Positions 16,486 to 25,523 of a stretch of 38,078 nt of DNA are shown piece by piece; the stretch's first letter is position 1, and each line of letters begins with the position of its first letter. The stretch covers positions 1-38,078 of the forward strand of contig CAIMEJ010000037.1 of the NCBI GenBank assembly GCA_903839985.1, written 5' to 3'. Origin of the DNA: an uncultured bacterium (GTDB lineage Bacteria > Chlamydiota > Chlamydiia > Chlamydiales > VFKH01). The position numbers and the translations under genes are program-made. The notes beneath the pieces were generated by a model that saw only the letters and a list, made by a program, of their open reading frames with translations, was not told the DNA's origin and did no database searches.

Positions 16486-17955
16486 TTAAGGTGTATAATG
16501 AACACTCATAGCCCGCCAAGCTTCTTCGAATTCCCGACTTTTTTGTCCATGAGAAGAGAGTAAATCACGTACATTGCAAAAATGCTTATAGGCTTCTGTG
16601 TAGAGGATGCGGTCCAAAGAGAGAGATCCTAGCATAAACTCTACTTGTAAGCGATGGGGGTGAATAGCATGATAGCGCTGAAGGGTTTCAAGAGCTTCTT
16701 TAGGTCTATTTAATTTGAGATAAATATCTGTTAACTCAAGAAGGCCCTCTCTAAAGGCTGGATTTTTTTTCAGAGCTTCTTTGAGCAGCTGGCATTTGGC
16801 ACCAAGAGATTCTCTAGAGGGCTTGCTTTCCATAAAAAAGATGCGGAGAGTCTCTTCATTTACAGCTCCTTTAAGATAATCTTCTGCAAGTGTTAGCTGA
16901 TCAATTTGAGTGTTATCTTTTAAATGGATATTATCTTGTAAGTATTTTAGAGCGGCTTTCTTTTGCCCAGTAAGAGCCAGACACATCCCTTTTAGTTGCA
17001 TTAAGGTAGCATCATTTTTAACAAAAATTTCTGCTTTTTCATAGCAGGCAAGGGCTTTATCAAACTCTTGTGAACGTAGATAAACACTTGCTTCATTAAA
17101 AAAAATGAGACCAACAGCCTCTCTATTATTGCGCAGTTGCAGGGCTTTGACATTAATAGACTGATAGTGACGATCAGAGATGTCAACGCCTCTGGCTGTT
17201 GTTTCGATGTTGATGCGGCAGCCTTTATGGTCATAGCTACGCACATAGATGTGGCCTGGAGGGGTGATGATCTCGAGAGGCAGGCCTATACGCTCACCGA
17301 TAGCTAGGTATACAAATGAAGTACCAAGGCATATCCCCCGACTAGAATCAAGAACGGCCCCTAAAGAAGAGTAGCTATCGATATGCTTTTCGGAAAGAGA
17401 AAGAGGGGGGTAGCGCATTGCCATATCAAAGAAAACAAGCTGATTAATAGCCTCAATTTTTTTCTCGGGTAAGGAATTCAGGCCTTGAGGAAGTTTAGCT
17501 AAGGCTTTGAGGGCTAGCAGGTCGAGGGCTGCTTCATAGGAGCGTCTTTTAATATCATCCTCTAAAAGAAGGCCCCTTGAAATTTCAATCTCTTCTACGG
17601 GAAGTTCTAATATTTCTTGCCATGTCTTAACATAATGACCTTTAAGCTTGCGGTTAGGCAGATTTTGCGCTAGTTTCTCAATAAGGCAGAGGGTCTTTTC
17701 ATCAAAAAGAGCAGCTGGCTTAAAATTCGCTAGCTGGTCGAAAATATCTCTTGAAAGAGGCGGCATAATACCTAAAGAGGAATGCGAGCCAAGGAGCTGC
17801 CAAGCGCGGGCTAAAGCTTTGCGGCCTTCAGGAGAGTTTGGAAAGAGCTGAGAATAAGCTATCTGTGCATCTATATTACTACTGTCCATCGACTTATAAA
17901 TGCTTTTCTGTTCGCCAGTCGTCAATGCCAGGCTTAGTAGTAAAAAATTTATCAT
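16486..17955 (-). CDS. SirB1-like transglutaminase-fold protein with TPR repeats
   Basis: A 489-residue protein. Residues about 140-260 resemble the SirB1/transglutaminase-like core, with a possible triad C209 (RGICLGTS), H235 (PGHIYVR) and E251 (NIETT). Residues about 285-480 are helical tetratricopeptide repeats (for example ASVYLRSQEFDKALACYEKA and a second set ending LETLQRYHAIHPH). Residues 3-12 are hydrophobic (FLLLSLALTT), perhaps a short signal sequence. SirB1 proteins have no well-defined activity. It overlaps malQ by 4 bases, so it is translated with the type III secretion operon; a role as assembly or chaperone-like scaffold is conceivable but unsupported. Confidence 0.85.
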   Translation of the reverse strand: MINFLLLSLALTTGEQKSIYKSMDSSNIDAQIAYSQLFPNSPEGRKALARAWQLLGSHSSLGIMPPLSRDIFDQLANFKPAALFDEKTLCLIEKLAQNLPNRKLKGHYVKTWQEILELPVEEIEISRGLLLEDDIKRRSYEAALDLLALKALAKLPQGLNSLPEKKIEAINQLVFFDMAMRYPPLSLSEKHIDSYSSLGAVLDSSRGICLGTSFVYLAIGERIGLPLEIITPPGHIYVRSYDHKGCRINIETTARGVDISDRHYQSINVKALQLRNNREAVGLIFFNEASVYLRSQEFDKALACYEKAEIFVKNDATLMQLKGMCLALTGQKKAALKYLQDNIHLKDNTQIDQLTLAEDYLKGAVNEETLRIFFMESKPSRESLGAKCQLLKEALKKNPAFREGLLELTDIYLKLNRPKEALETLQRYHAIHPHRLQVEFMLGSLSLDRILYTEAYKHFCNVRDLLSSHGQKSREFEEAWRAMSVHYTP

Positions 17956-19337
17956 ATCATTTTTTGCATCAGGCGGAGCAGCTCTTTATGTTCAAGGATC
18001 TCTTCAAGGAAAGGCTTTGTGCGATAACGCCAATTAGTATTATTGAGATGCCCTGGGATATTTATCCGCTCTAATGTGTCTTCATTATATACAAGTTCTT
18101 TAAAAAGAGCGAGATATTCTCCCAAAAGGTTGATATGAAAAAGACTGCTGCTTTGATGACTTTCTCGGAGAAGCTCAAACCGGGTAGCCTGATCTAAAGG
18201 TCTATTATTTTCTTTAGACCACCACTCTTGCAGCGTTTGGGAGTCGTGGGTAGATACAGTAGTCAGGCTACATACGGGGTAATCTTTTAAAGAGATAAAA
18301 GCCCCACCCTGATCCCAATACCGCTCCCAGCGTGGGACTTTTGTTCCGGGAATGCCATCTTCTGTAAGCGTAGAACGCACTTCAGGAGGAATAACACCCA
18401 GATCCTCGGCAATGGGTAAAAGTGGAGAGTCTTCTAAGAGCGCTTTCAAAAAAATCTGACCTTGTGGGAGCCAAACAGATTGTTCCGAGGGAATAAAGAA
18501 GCCTTCCTTAGCTTTTTTACCTTTTGGAATAGCCCATAACCGAAAAAGACCCACTACATGATCAATCCTGTAGAGATTATAATAAAAAGAAGCTGTTTTA
18601 AGCCGTTCTTTCCACCAGGTGAAATTATCTTCTTGCATAGCCTCAAAGCGGTGCAGAGGAAAGCCCCAGCATTGCCCCTCCTGTTCGTAGTAATCAGGAG
18701 GAGCTCCTGCATCATAGCGTTTATCAAAAAGAGCTGGGTGCTGCCATACTTCTGCGCTATCAGGGCTTACTAAAATGGGCAGATCCCCCATTAACTTAAT
18801 ATGAAGAGAAGAAGCCTCTTCTTGAAGCTCTTTCATCTCTTTATGTAAGAGATATTGGGTATAAGCATAAGCTAGAGCTTTTTCTTGATACTCTAGATAT
18901 AGAAGATCGTTATAGCCTTGCTCTTCCTGTGGCCATTCCCAAAAGGCTTTCTGGCTATTTTTTTCTTTTAAAACTTTAAAAAGACAGTAGGGCCTCAGCC
19001 AATAAGCACTCGTTTGTTGGAACTTCTTAAAATCAGGATCTTCTTTATCCAAAGGTTTTAAGGATTCAGGGGGTAGGAGTCCCGGATTTAAAGCGTGTGC
19101 TGAAACAATATTGTAGGGGCTTATATCTGTGCCACTATCATTAATTGGAAGAAGTTGGATAACATCAAAGCCCGTTTTTTTAAGCCAAGGGAGCAGCATT
19201 TTTAAAGATAGAATATCTCCTTGCAAAGAGTTGCGTCTTTTTAAGGAGGGGAGGAAAATATTAACACCGTGATGCTGTTGAACGCCTATTTTATGCCAAA
19301 GATCTTGACTCATTGGAGGGGGTGTAAAGGCGCTCAT
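17952..19337 (-). CDS. malQ: 4-alpha-glucanotransferase (amylomaltase)
   Basis: A glycoside hydrolase family 77 enzyme that transfers maltodextrin segments in glycogen metabolism. The predicted nucleophile is D259 in YRIDHVVGLFR, the acid/base is E311 in IAEDLG and the transition-state stabiliser is D365 in STHDSQT; the spacing matches bacterial amylomaltase. At 461 residues it is slightly compact for the family (about 500). It overlaps the T3SS chaperone gene by 4 bases and the TPR gene by 4 bases. A sugar enzyme inside the secretion operon is also the arrangement in C. trachomatis, so the link is ancient in the phylum rather than a local insertion. Confidence 0.96.
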   Translation of the reverse strand: MSAFTPPPMSQDLWHKIGVQQHHGVNIFLPSLKRRNSLQGDILSLKMLLPWLKKTGFDVIQLLPINDSGTDISPYNIVSAHALNPGLLPPESLKPLDKEDPDFKKFQQTSAYWLRPYCLFKVLKEKNSQKAFWEWPQEEQGYNDLLYLEYQEKALAYAYTQYLLHKEMKELQEEASSLHIKLMGDLPILVSPDSAEVWQHPALFDKRYDAGAPPDYYEQEGQCWGFPLHRFEAMQEDNFTWWKERLKTASFYYNLYRIDHVVGLFRLWAIPKGKKAKEGFFIPSEQSVWLPQGQIFLKALLEDSPLLPIAEDLGVIPPEVRSTLTEDGIPGTKVPRWERYWDQGGAFISLKDYPVCSLTTVSTHDSQTLQEWWSKENNRPLDQATRFELLRESHQSSSLFHINLLGEYLALFKELVYNEDTLERINIPGHLNNTNWRYRTKPFLEEILEHKELLRLMQKMI

Positions 19338-19783
19338 TTTGACATATTAAAAATAGAGGGGCCTGAACTAGAGCGAGTGGAAGGAATAGAAGGAATAACC
19401 TGGTTTTTAAGAGCCGTTACCCAGGGAAGAGCCCTTTCGCTCAGGGCGCGTACAAGCTCACAAAGGTGATTTGCGGGGAGCTCGTCAAAGGGTTTTTTGA
19501 TGAAGAGGGTCAAGGCTTTTTTCTTGAGGGAAAAGGCAAAAACACCTATTTCCGGAAGATGATTATTTTTGAGGGCTTCTATTAAAATTTGTTCTCGATA
19601 TCTTCCAGGAGAAACCTCTCCTAATAAAGAGCCTATGATTAAAAATTCGCTACTTTTATCAAGTTCAAGCTGGATCTTCACTCCATTTGTAAAGAGGATC
19701 ATACAGGTAGAGTGTTCATCGGGTACAAGATCAGAACCTAGTAGAGTGCCTAGTTCTTTGAGCAAATCTTCAAACGGGTTCAT
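19334..19783 (-). CDS. Type III secretion chaperone, CesT/SycE family (Scc1-like)
   Basis: A 149-residue class I type III secretion chaperone: a small acidic alpha/beta protein with an N-terminal helix (PFEDLLKELGTLLG), a beta-rich centre, a helix with PGRYREQILIEALKNN and a C-terminal helix, as in CesT/SycE proteins. It lies directly downstream of copN, overlapping it by 14 bases, and in Chlamydia the Scc1 gene in this position encodes part of the Scc1-Scc4 pair that binds CopN. CopN is therefore the likely client. The C-terminal 20 residues are Ser/Pro-rich and probably disordered. Sequence identity in this family is low; the context carries much of the call. Confidence 0.88.
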   Translation of the reverse strand: MNPFEDLLKELGTLLGSDLVPDEHSTCMILFTNGVKIQLELDKSSEFLIIGSLLGEVSPGRYREQILIEALKNNHLPEIGVFAFSLKKKALTLFIKKPFDELPANHLCELVRALSERALPWVTALKNQVIPSIPSTRSSSGPSIFNMSK

Positions 19784-20888
19784 CTTCCGCCTCCAGCGTT
19801 GTTAGTGCTTCTATGATAGCTTTGAAGAGCTCATCACGCGTTTCCATGCTTTTATAGAGACGAGGGGAGACACTACGGACGGCATCACGATATTGGCTAA
19901 TTAAGATAATAAGCGGAGGTTTATCGTGAGGAAGCCCCAATTTTTCACTCAAAGCGATAATTTTAGTGCCAGCAGGATAGCGATCTTCCACTAGCTTCAT
20001 ATAATTTTGAGCCATCGTCTCAAAGGTGAGGTTCTTGGGAAGTGTAATGCCCAGATCTGCTAACTGCTTATTGACTAAACCCATACGGCTTTGGAAAAAG
20101 CGGTAAACGCCTAAAATAGATTGGAGGGAGCGAGCTTCTGTAAAGAGTCTAGAAAGCTCACCTCTTTCTATCGAGGGGCCTTTGGCTTTAAGATCACGTC
20201 CTAGTGAATTAAGAAGAAATTTTATTACATCCTTAAGTTGTTGAAAATTATAGCTTTGAGTAAGTTCTCCAAAGAGAGCATTAGGGGCCCTTGGATTTCC
20301 AGTGATATCGCGGTAAAGATCTTTTAAGTTTGCAGTTGACCCAAGGCCCAGCTTAGAAAATTCCTGGGCTGTGCTCGCAATGTTTTTACCAGCTATAATT
20401 TCTCTGCCAAATTGCTTGTTAAAGCCTTCTTTAGCATCTTTAATTGTTGTTTGGAGATTACCCTCCGTATTTTCCATTAAGAAACTAAGAGCTTCGTCGG
20501 CTAGTGATTTATCAGGAAAATAATCGAGAACTTTTTTAAGGATTTCATGTTGTTCATCACCATCTTTCAAAGATTGAAGCAGCTGTTTTAAGCTACGGGC
20601 ACCCATCTCTGGATTCTTCTGCTGATAACGTAGGGCCGCATCATCTACGGACGACCCGGCTGTAACTGCTTTGATTTCTTGAGCAAGCTTTTTAATGTCT
20701 GGCGCTCGCTCTTCTAGAGAGCGCCTATTTTTTTTCTCCTGATCTGCAGCCCAAGGATTAAAAACATCTTCACATGATTCTGCGAAGCTCTCCGTTGCTC
20801 CTACTTGAGTAGCCTCCGTTGATTGAGCTTTTGCATTTGCTTCTTTCTGATCAACCCTTACTACATTTACAGAATCAATATCACCCAT
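19770..20888 (-). CDS. copN: Type III secretion gatekeeper SctW (CopN/YopN/LcrE)
   Basis: A 372-residue gatekeeper that plugs the type III machine until host contact and, in Chlamydia, is itself injected. The HrpJ/YopN-like helical region runs from about residue 65 to 350. The first 60 residues are polar and low complexity (Asp, Ala, Gln, Thr), as expected for a secretion signal and chaperone-binding segment. The gene lies between sctV and the CesT-type chaperone, exactly where copN is found in Chlamydia. The ATG at 20888 has no Shine-Dalgarno, and an excellent promoter ends only 6 bases before it. An in-frame TAA upstream and the lack of other start codons support this ATG. Confidence 0.92.
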   Translation of the reverse strand: MGDIDSVNVVRVDQKEANAKAQSTEATQVGATESFAESCEDVFNPWAADQEKKNRRSLEERAPDIKKLAQEIKAVTAGSSVDDAALRYQQKNPEMGARSLKQLLQSLKDGDEQHEILKKVLDYFPDKSLADEALSFLMENTEGNLQTTIKDAKEGFNKQFGREIIAGKNIASTAQEFSKLGLGSTANLKDLYRDITGNPRAPNALFGELTQSYNFQQLKDVIKFLLNSLGRDLKAKGPSIERGELSRLFTEARSLQSILGVYRFFQSRMGLVNKQLADLGITLPKNLTFETMAQNYMKLVEDRYPAGTKIIALSEKLGLPHDKPPLIILISQYRDAVRSVSPRLYKSMETRDELFKAIIEALTTLEAEDEPV

Positions 20889-20894
20889 ATTTTC

Positions 20895-20923
20895 AAAATA
20901 ACGACTTAATAGGTCCTTGTCAA
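20895..20923 (-). promoter_or_regulatory. Candidate promoter abutting the copN start codon
   Basis: On the minus strand a perfect TTGACA (20923-20918), a 17-base spacer and TATTTT (20900-20895) lie between sctV and copN. The -10 ends 6 bases before the ATG, so transcription would begin at or next to the start codon and give a leaderless mRNA for copN and the genes after it. Confidence 0.45.
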
Positions 20924-20949
20924 CTTGGAACGTAGATTAGAAGAGGAAA

Positions 20950-23076
20950 TCAAGCAATTTGGATGCGGCCTAGAGGCTGAATACGGATTTCAGGAATGAT
21001 CTCTTGATAGGAAACAACAGCAATTTCGGGGAACTCCATTTCAACGAGTTTGCGCACAAAGCGGCGTACATCGATTGCAGTAAGAAGAACAGGGGGTTGG
21101 CTCCTAGCACTAGCTGGGGCAATTGTTGTGCGCATAGCTTGAAGTATTAACTGAACAGAATCAGGATCCAGTGCTAAGTAAGATCCTGCAGAGGTCTGTT
21201 TAATGGCCCCACGAATCATGTCCTCAATTTCGGGATCTAGGAGGTAGACAGCAAGGGTTGTCTGCCCTTGCGAGTGTTTAAAGCTGATATAGCGCTTCAA
21301 GGAGGACCGCACATATTCTGTGAGCAGAACAGTATCTTTTTCCGATTGAGCCCATTCACTAAGAGCTTCCAAGATTGTCCGCAGATCTTTAATAGAGACC
21401 TGTTCCTGCGCTAGGCGTTTAAAAATCTCCGTCATTTTTTGAAGAGGAACAAGGCGTGTTACCTCTTTAACAAGATCAGGAAAAGATTTTTCTACAAATT
21501 CTAGCATAGAGCGCACTTCCTGAATCCCCAGGAATTCGCTAGAATAATGTCTAAAGAAGTAGGAGAGGTGAAGGATTATTACTTCCAGGGGCTTCCAAAA
21601 TTTTATGCTGGCCTTTTGGAGGATATCAATATATTTATCTTCCACCCACATCGTTGGTAATCCAAGCGATGATTTATAGGCTTTAGCAGGAATATTGTAG
21701 CGCAGTAAGTTTTCCTGACTCTCATTACAGAGGACATGCCTTAAAAAGACGCGGCCACGAATAATTGGTACTTCATTGAGTAAGATAGCGTATTCGTCTT
21801 CTTCAAGTGTTTGTGAATCAGTGCGTACATGGACACCTGGATAGCGAATGCCCATATCTTGATAAAGGGCTAGGCGCATTTTGGGGATCATGTCATCGAC
21901 AAAGATTTGGCCAGTTTTATCTTGAATCAGTTTTGATACGCTGCTGGCTAATTCCAAGATAACGGGCAAGGTAAGGGCAAAATCTTCCTTTCCAGGAGTA
22001 ATAACTTTATGCCCTTCTGTATCCGTTTCTATAAGCCCTTCACCTCCGGAGGCTAAAGCTTTAGCTTCGGCTTTTTTCTCATTAGACCAGAGCTTGTAAC
22101 CAATACCGCCAACAATAGAGGCAAGTACGATAAAGATAGTTGTTGGAAATCCGGGGATAAGACCCATGAATACAAGAATACCACCGGCAATCATCATCGC
22201 TTTGGGTTGCTTGAAGATCTGTGTGGAGATCTCTTTACCCAGATTTGTATCGCGGCGATCACTTGAAACACGTGTGGTGACAATACCCGCAGTTACGGAG
22301 ATAAGGAAGGAGGGTATAATGGAAACAAGACCATCACCAATAGATAGAAGAGAGTAGGTTTTTGCTGCTTGCATAGCCGTCATACCATGCATAGCAACCC
22401 CGATAATAAGGCCTCCGACGACGTTGATAATGGTAATAATCATGCCGGCAATAACGTCACCCTTCACGAATTTCATAGCACCATCCATGGCACCATAAAG
22501 CTCACTTTCTCTTTGGATCACGGCACGTTTTTCACGGGCTTGATTTGCATCTAGGACACCAGCTCTCATATCCGCGTCAATACTCATCTGTTTACCAGGC
22601 ATAGCATCTAAACGGAATCTTGCTGCTACCTCAGCAACCCGCTCAGCACCCTTTGTGATAACGATAAATTGCACGACGATGATGATAAGAAAGATGATAC
22701 CACCAACAACAAAGTTTCCTCCCACAACGAATTGACCGAAGGCTTGAATAATATGTCCGGCGTAGGCATGGAGAAGAATCTGCCTAGTAGAGGAGATGTT
22801 AATTCCAAGACGAAAAAGAGTTGTTATAAGCAGAAGAGAGGGGAATACAGACAGTTGCAAAGCACTGGAGACATAAATAGCCACCATCAAAAGACCGATA
22901 GCTGCGGCTAAGTTAAAAGCGATGACCATGTCGATAAAGAAAGGAGGGATCGGAATGATCATCATGGCAATAATTGCCACAATCCAGGCAGCAAGAATTA
23001 GATCACTTGACTTGGTGATTAAGGCCAGTATTTTATCACTGCCTATTTTTTTGGATAGATCAGATATAAGACTCAA
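20950..23076 (-). CDS. sctV: Type III secretion export gate SctV (CdsV/LcrD, FlhA family)
   Basis: A 708-residue export-gate protein that forms the nonameric ring receiving chaperone-substrate complexes. The N-terminal half has about eight membrane segments; the family signature LQLSVFPSLLLITTLFRLGINISSTR falls at about residues 73-98, followed by the RVAEVAARFRLDAMPGKQMSID cytoplasmic loop. The C-terminal 350 residues form the cytosolic ring domain. The start is TTG, three bases after the sctU stop, with a strong GAGGA site 7 bases before it; the resulting N-terminus (SSDLILAAWIV) aligns with chlamydial SctV. Nothing in the protein is flagellar, and no flagellar genes are near. Confidence 0.97.
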   Translation of the reverse strand: MSLISDLSKKIGSDKILALITKSSDLILAAWIVAIIAMMIIPIPPFFIDMVIAFNLAAAIGLLMVAIYVSSALQLSVFPSLLLITTLFRLGINISSTRQILLHAYAGHIIQAFGQFVVGGNFVVGGIIFLIIIVVQFIVITKGAERVAEVAARFRLDAMPGKQMSIDADMRAGVLDANQAREKRAVIQRESELYGAMDGAMKFVKGDVIAGMIITIINVVGGLIIGVAMHGMTAMQAAKTYSLLSIGDGLVSIIPSFLISVTAGIVTTRVSSDRRDTNLGKEISTQIFKQPKAMMIAGGILVFMGLIPGFPTTIFIVLASIVGGIGYKLWSNEKKAEAKALASGGEGLIETDTEGHKVITPGKEDFALTLPVILELASSVSKLIQDKTGQIFVDDMIPKMRLALYQDMGIRYPGVHVRTDSQTLEEDEYAILLNEVPIIRGRVFLRHVLCNESQENLLRYNIPAKAYKSSLGLPTMWVEDKYIDILQKASIKFWKPLEVIILHLSYFFRHYSSEFLGIQEVRSMLEFVEKSFPDLVKEVTRLVPLQKMTEIFKRLAQEQVSIKDLRTILEALSEWAQSEKDTVLLTEYVRSSLKRYISFKHSQGQTTLAVYLLDPEIEDMIRGAIKQTSAGSYLALDPDSVQLILQAMRTTIAPASARSQPPVLLTAIDVRRFVRKLVEMEFPEIAVVSYQEIIPEIRIQPLGRIQIA

Positions 23077-23079
23077 AAA

Positions 23080-24129
23080 CTATTCCTCTTCTTCAATTGT
23101 GCCAATAACACGTAAAATTTCTGCTACAGCCTCATACGTTTCGGGAGGAATATAATTATAAATTTTCCCCATTTCGAAAAGAGTGCGGGCTAGCGGGACA
23201 TCTCGCATAATAGGCACACCCCATTTATCTGCTTCTTTTATAATGCTTTCTGCAATTAAATCCAGCCCTTTTGCAAGAATAAAGGGAGCCGCATATTTCT
23301 TGGGCTCATAACCAATGGCTATGGCAACATGGGAGGGGTTGGTAACCACGGCTTTAGCTCTTCTCACGGCAGAGGGTCCCTCATCATAGGCGATTTCCTG
23401 TGCTATATGTCGGCGTCGCCCTTTAATTTCTGGATTACCCTCGCTATCTTTATACTCTTGTTTAACCTCGAATTTTTCCATCTTCATTTCTTTCGCAAAG
23501 ACCTGTTTTTGATAAATTAAGTCAAAAATAGCGATGATAATAAAGAAAAAGCCTACATGTATAACGACTTGTTTAAGAAAAGAACCATAAAGAATAGCCG
23601 TTTGGTAAAGAGGGAGCCCAGCTGTTTGAATGACTTCTGCAATACTCACCTTTACAATAAAATAGATCAGAATTCCAGCAATTCCAATTTTGAGGAGAGA
23701 TTTAAGAAGCTCGATAACCGTTTTCATTTTGAATTTTTGCTTCAAATTATCGATAGGATTCAGCTTTTTAAAGCTCGGTTTCATCGCTTCTAAGGAAAAG
23801 ACTGGGCCAACAGTAATAAAACTTGTAAGACAGCCAATAAGAGCTACAAGGCCGACGATAGGGGCGGAGGTAATGAGAATGACATTCAATCCCTCAAAAC
23901 AAAGGGCACGTAAAGCATTTTGTAGATCCCCTGTAGAGGTCATAGCATGAAAGCAGATGAGAAGAAAGGCAGCCAGCTTTTGAAAGATCATATTGGTAAG
24001 TCCAAGCGTTAAAGCAACAGCTGTAATAAAGGTGATAGCAGAAGAAAAATCCTGGGCTTTAGCTACTTGACCCTTTTTACGGGCGTCTCGTAGCTTCTTC
24101 GGGGTAGCCTTTTCACTTTTTTCAGCCAT
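23080..24129 (-). CDS. sctU: Type III secretion switch protein SctU (CdsU/YscU, FlhB family)
   Basis: A 349-residue inner-membrane protein with four transmembrane segments (about 30-60, 80-110, 145-170, 185-207) and a cytoplasmic domain that self-cleaves to switch substrate class. The N-terminus has the family start SEKATPKKLRDARKKGQVAKAQD. The cleavage motif, normally NPTH, reads N264-P265-S266-H267, a conservative Thr-to-Ser change that should still allow Asn cyclisation. It is the first gene of the sctU-sctV-copN-chaperone-malQ-TPR operon and is divergent from ychF. In Chlamydia the same order is found, with ychF also next to it. Confidence 0.97.
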   Translation of the reverse strand: MAEKSEKATPKKLRDARKKGQVAKAQDFSSAITFITAVALTLGLTNMIFQKLAAFLLICFHAMTSTGDLQNALRALCFEGLNVILITSAPIVGLVALIGCLTSFITVGPVFSLEAMKPSFKKLNPIDNLKQKFKMKTVIELLKSLLKIGIAGILIYFIVKVSIAEVIQTAGLPLYQTAILYGSFLKQVVIHVGFFFIIIAIFDLIYQKQVFAKEMKMEKFEVKQEYKDSEGNPEIKGRRRHIAQEIAYDEGPSAVRRAKAVVTNPSHVAIAIGYEPKKYAAPFILAKGLDLIAESIIKEADKWGVPIMRDVPLARTLFEMGKIYNYIPPETYEAVAEILRVIGTIEEEE

Positions 24130-24157
24130 CTTAGCTCACGATTTCCTCTTTGGTTCT

Positions 24158-24186
24158 GTTATATAGAGTGTCTGTAGAAATCTCAA
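24158..24186 (-). promoter_or_regulatory. Promoter candidate for the sctU type III secretion operon
   Basis: On the minus strand TTGAGA (24186-24181), a 17-base spacer and TATAAC (24163-24158) match the sigma-70 consensus at 5/6 each. It lies 29 bases before the sctU ATG, with GAGGA in the leader. This is the best promoter match in the window by spacing, strength and position. Confidence 0.55.
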
Positions 24187-24368
24187 GAGTTTAAGAGGTT
24201 AATCGAGAAAGGGATGAGCTCTTCAATAAAAAAATAGGTGATATGCATTTTGTTTTATCTGACTATTTATAATCTATTTTTTAAATAATTTATTGTAATG
24301 ATCTTCATGATCTAAATGAAAATGTACCTTTTATCAAAGGTAAAAAATAGAGGATTCAGGTATGCTCT
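24187..24368. promoter_or_regulatory. AT-rich upstream region of ychF
   Basis: This 182-base stretch has no ORF or tRNA. A perfect TATAAT lies at 24268-24273 on +, about 95 bases before ychF, but no -35 at 16-18 bases is convincing. The segment from about 24231 to 24310 is strongly AT-rich. It also forms the distal part of the divergent sctU control region. Confidence 0.3.
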
Positions 24369-25460
24369 TTGCCTATGACATCATGTGGTATTGTGGGCCT
24401 ACCGAATGTAGGCAAATCAACTCTTTTTAATGCGTTAACTGGCAATCAAGTAGACGCTGCAAACTATCCTTTTTGCACAATTGATCCCAATGTGGGAATA
24501 GTGCCGGTGCCCGATGAACGGCTTCCTGTCTTATCGAAAATGTCGGGCAGTAAAAAGCTGATTCCGGCTGTTACGACTTTTGTGGATATTGCCGGCCTTG
24601 TAGCAGGTGCTTCTAGTGGAGAAGGTCTTGGAAACCAATTTTTAACTAATATTAGAGAGACAGATGCAATCGTCCATGTAGTGCGCTGTTTTGAGGGCGA
24701 TGTTATTCACGTAAGTGGAGGTGTTGATCCGATTAGAGATATCGAAGTCATTAACATTGAGCTTGTTTTGTCAGACCTTCAAATGGTTAGCAATGTTTTG
24801 CCAAGGCTTGAGAAAAATGCGCGTGGCAATAAAGAGGCTCTAGCTACTATCGAAGTCCTTAAAAAAATTCAGTCCCATCTTAATGAAAATAAGCCTGTAA
24901 GAAGTTTGGCTCTGACGGAAGAAGAAAAGGCCTCTATTCACATCTATCCCTTTTTGACTGCTAAAAAAGTTCTGTACCTTGCAAATGTGGGCGAAGAAGA
25001 TCTGCCTGACATGAACAATGTTTATGTCGAGCGCGTTCGGGCTTATGCAGCAGCCGAAGGTAATGAGGTTGTTCCTATTTGTGCTAAATTAGAAAGTGAA
25101 TTAGCGCAGTTAGAGGAAAAAGATCGGCAGGAACTTCTGGAATCTCTGGGGCTTCAAGAACCAGGGCTTAACCGTTTGATTAAAGCAGCCTTTAAGATGC
25201 TTGGTCTGATTAATTTTTTGACAACTGGTGAGCAAGAGACAAGAGCTTGGACTATCAAAGCCCATACCAAAGCTCCTGAAGCAGCAGGTAAAATTCACGG
25301 AGATCTACAAAAAGGCTTTATCCGTGCCGAGGTAGCCTCTTTTGATGATATGGTAAAATATGGTAGCCGCAATGGCGCTCGAGAAGCTGGCCGTCTACGT
25401 AGTGAAGGCAAGGACTACGTTGTGCAAGACGGGGATGTTATTGTTTTCTTGCATAACTAA
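24369..25460 (+). CDS. ychF: Redox-regulated ATPase YchF (Obg-like)
   Basis: A 363-residue Obg-related P-loop protein that prefers ATP, associates with ribosomes and is involved in stress responses. The G1 motif is GLPNVGKST near the N-terminus, G3 is [16 protein letters not shown], and the G4 position reads NVGE rather than NKxD, the change that gives ATP specificity. A coiled-coil region (about 125-205) and a C-terminal TGS domain follow. The listed start is TTG with CAGG 8 bases before it; the ATG at 24375, two codons later, is equally possible. It is divergent from sctU. Confidence 0.96.
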   Translation: MPMTSCGIVGLPNVGKSTLFNALTGNQVDAANYPFCTIDPNVGIVPVPDERLPVLSKMSGSKKLIPAVTTFVDIAGLVAGASSGEGLGNQFLTNIRETDAIVHVVRCFEGDVIHVSGGVDPIRDIEVINIELVLSDLQMVSNVLPRLEKNARGNKEALATIEVLKKIQSHLNENKPVRSLALTEEEKASIHIYPFLTAKKVLYLANVGEEDLPDMNNVYVERVRAYAAAEGNEVVPICAKLESELAQLEEKDRQELLESLGLQEPGLNRLIKAAFKMLGLINFLTTGEQETRAWTIKAHTKAPEAAGKIHGDLQKGFIRAEVASFDDMVKYGSRNGAREAGRLRSEGKDYVVQDGDVIVFLHN

Positions 25461-25523
25461 AAATAGCATCTATTCTGATTGATCTAATGCGGCTAATTGC
25501 CTATACTCCGCCCGGGCGGTTTG

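Noticed and set aside
24130-24368. tRNA or small RNA gene in the longest intergenic region
   Set aside because: No cloverleaf-compatible stems or TTCGA loop; the sequence is AT-rich promoter-like DNA.
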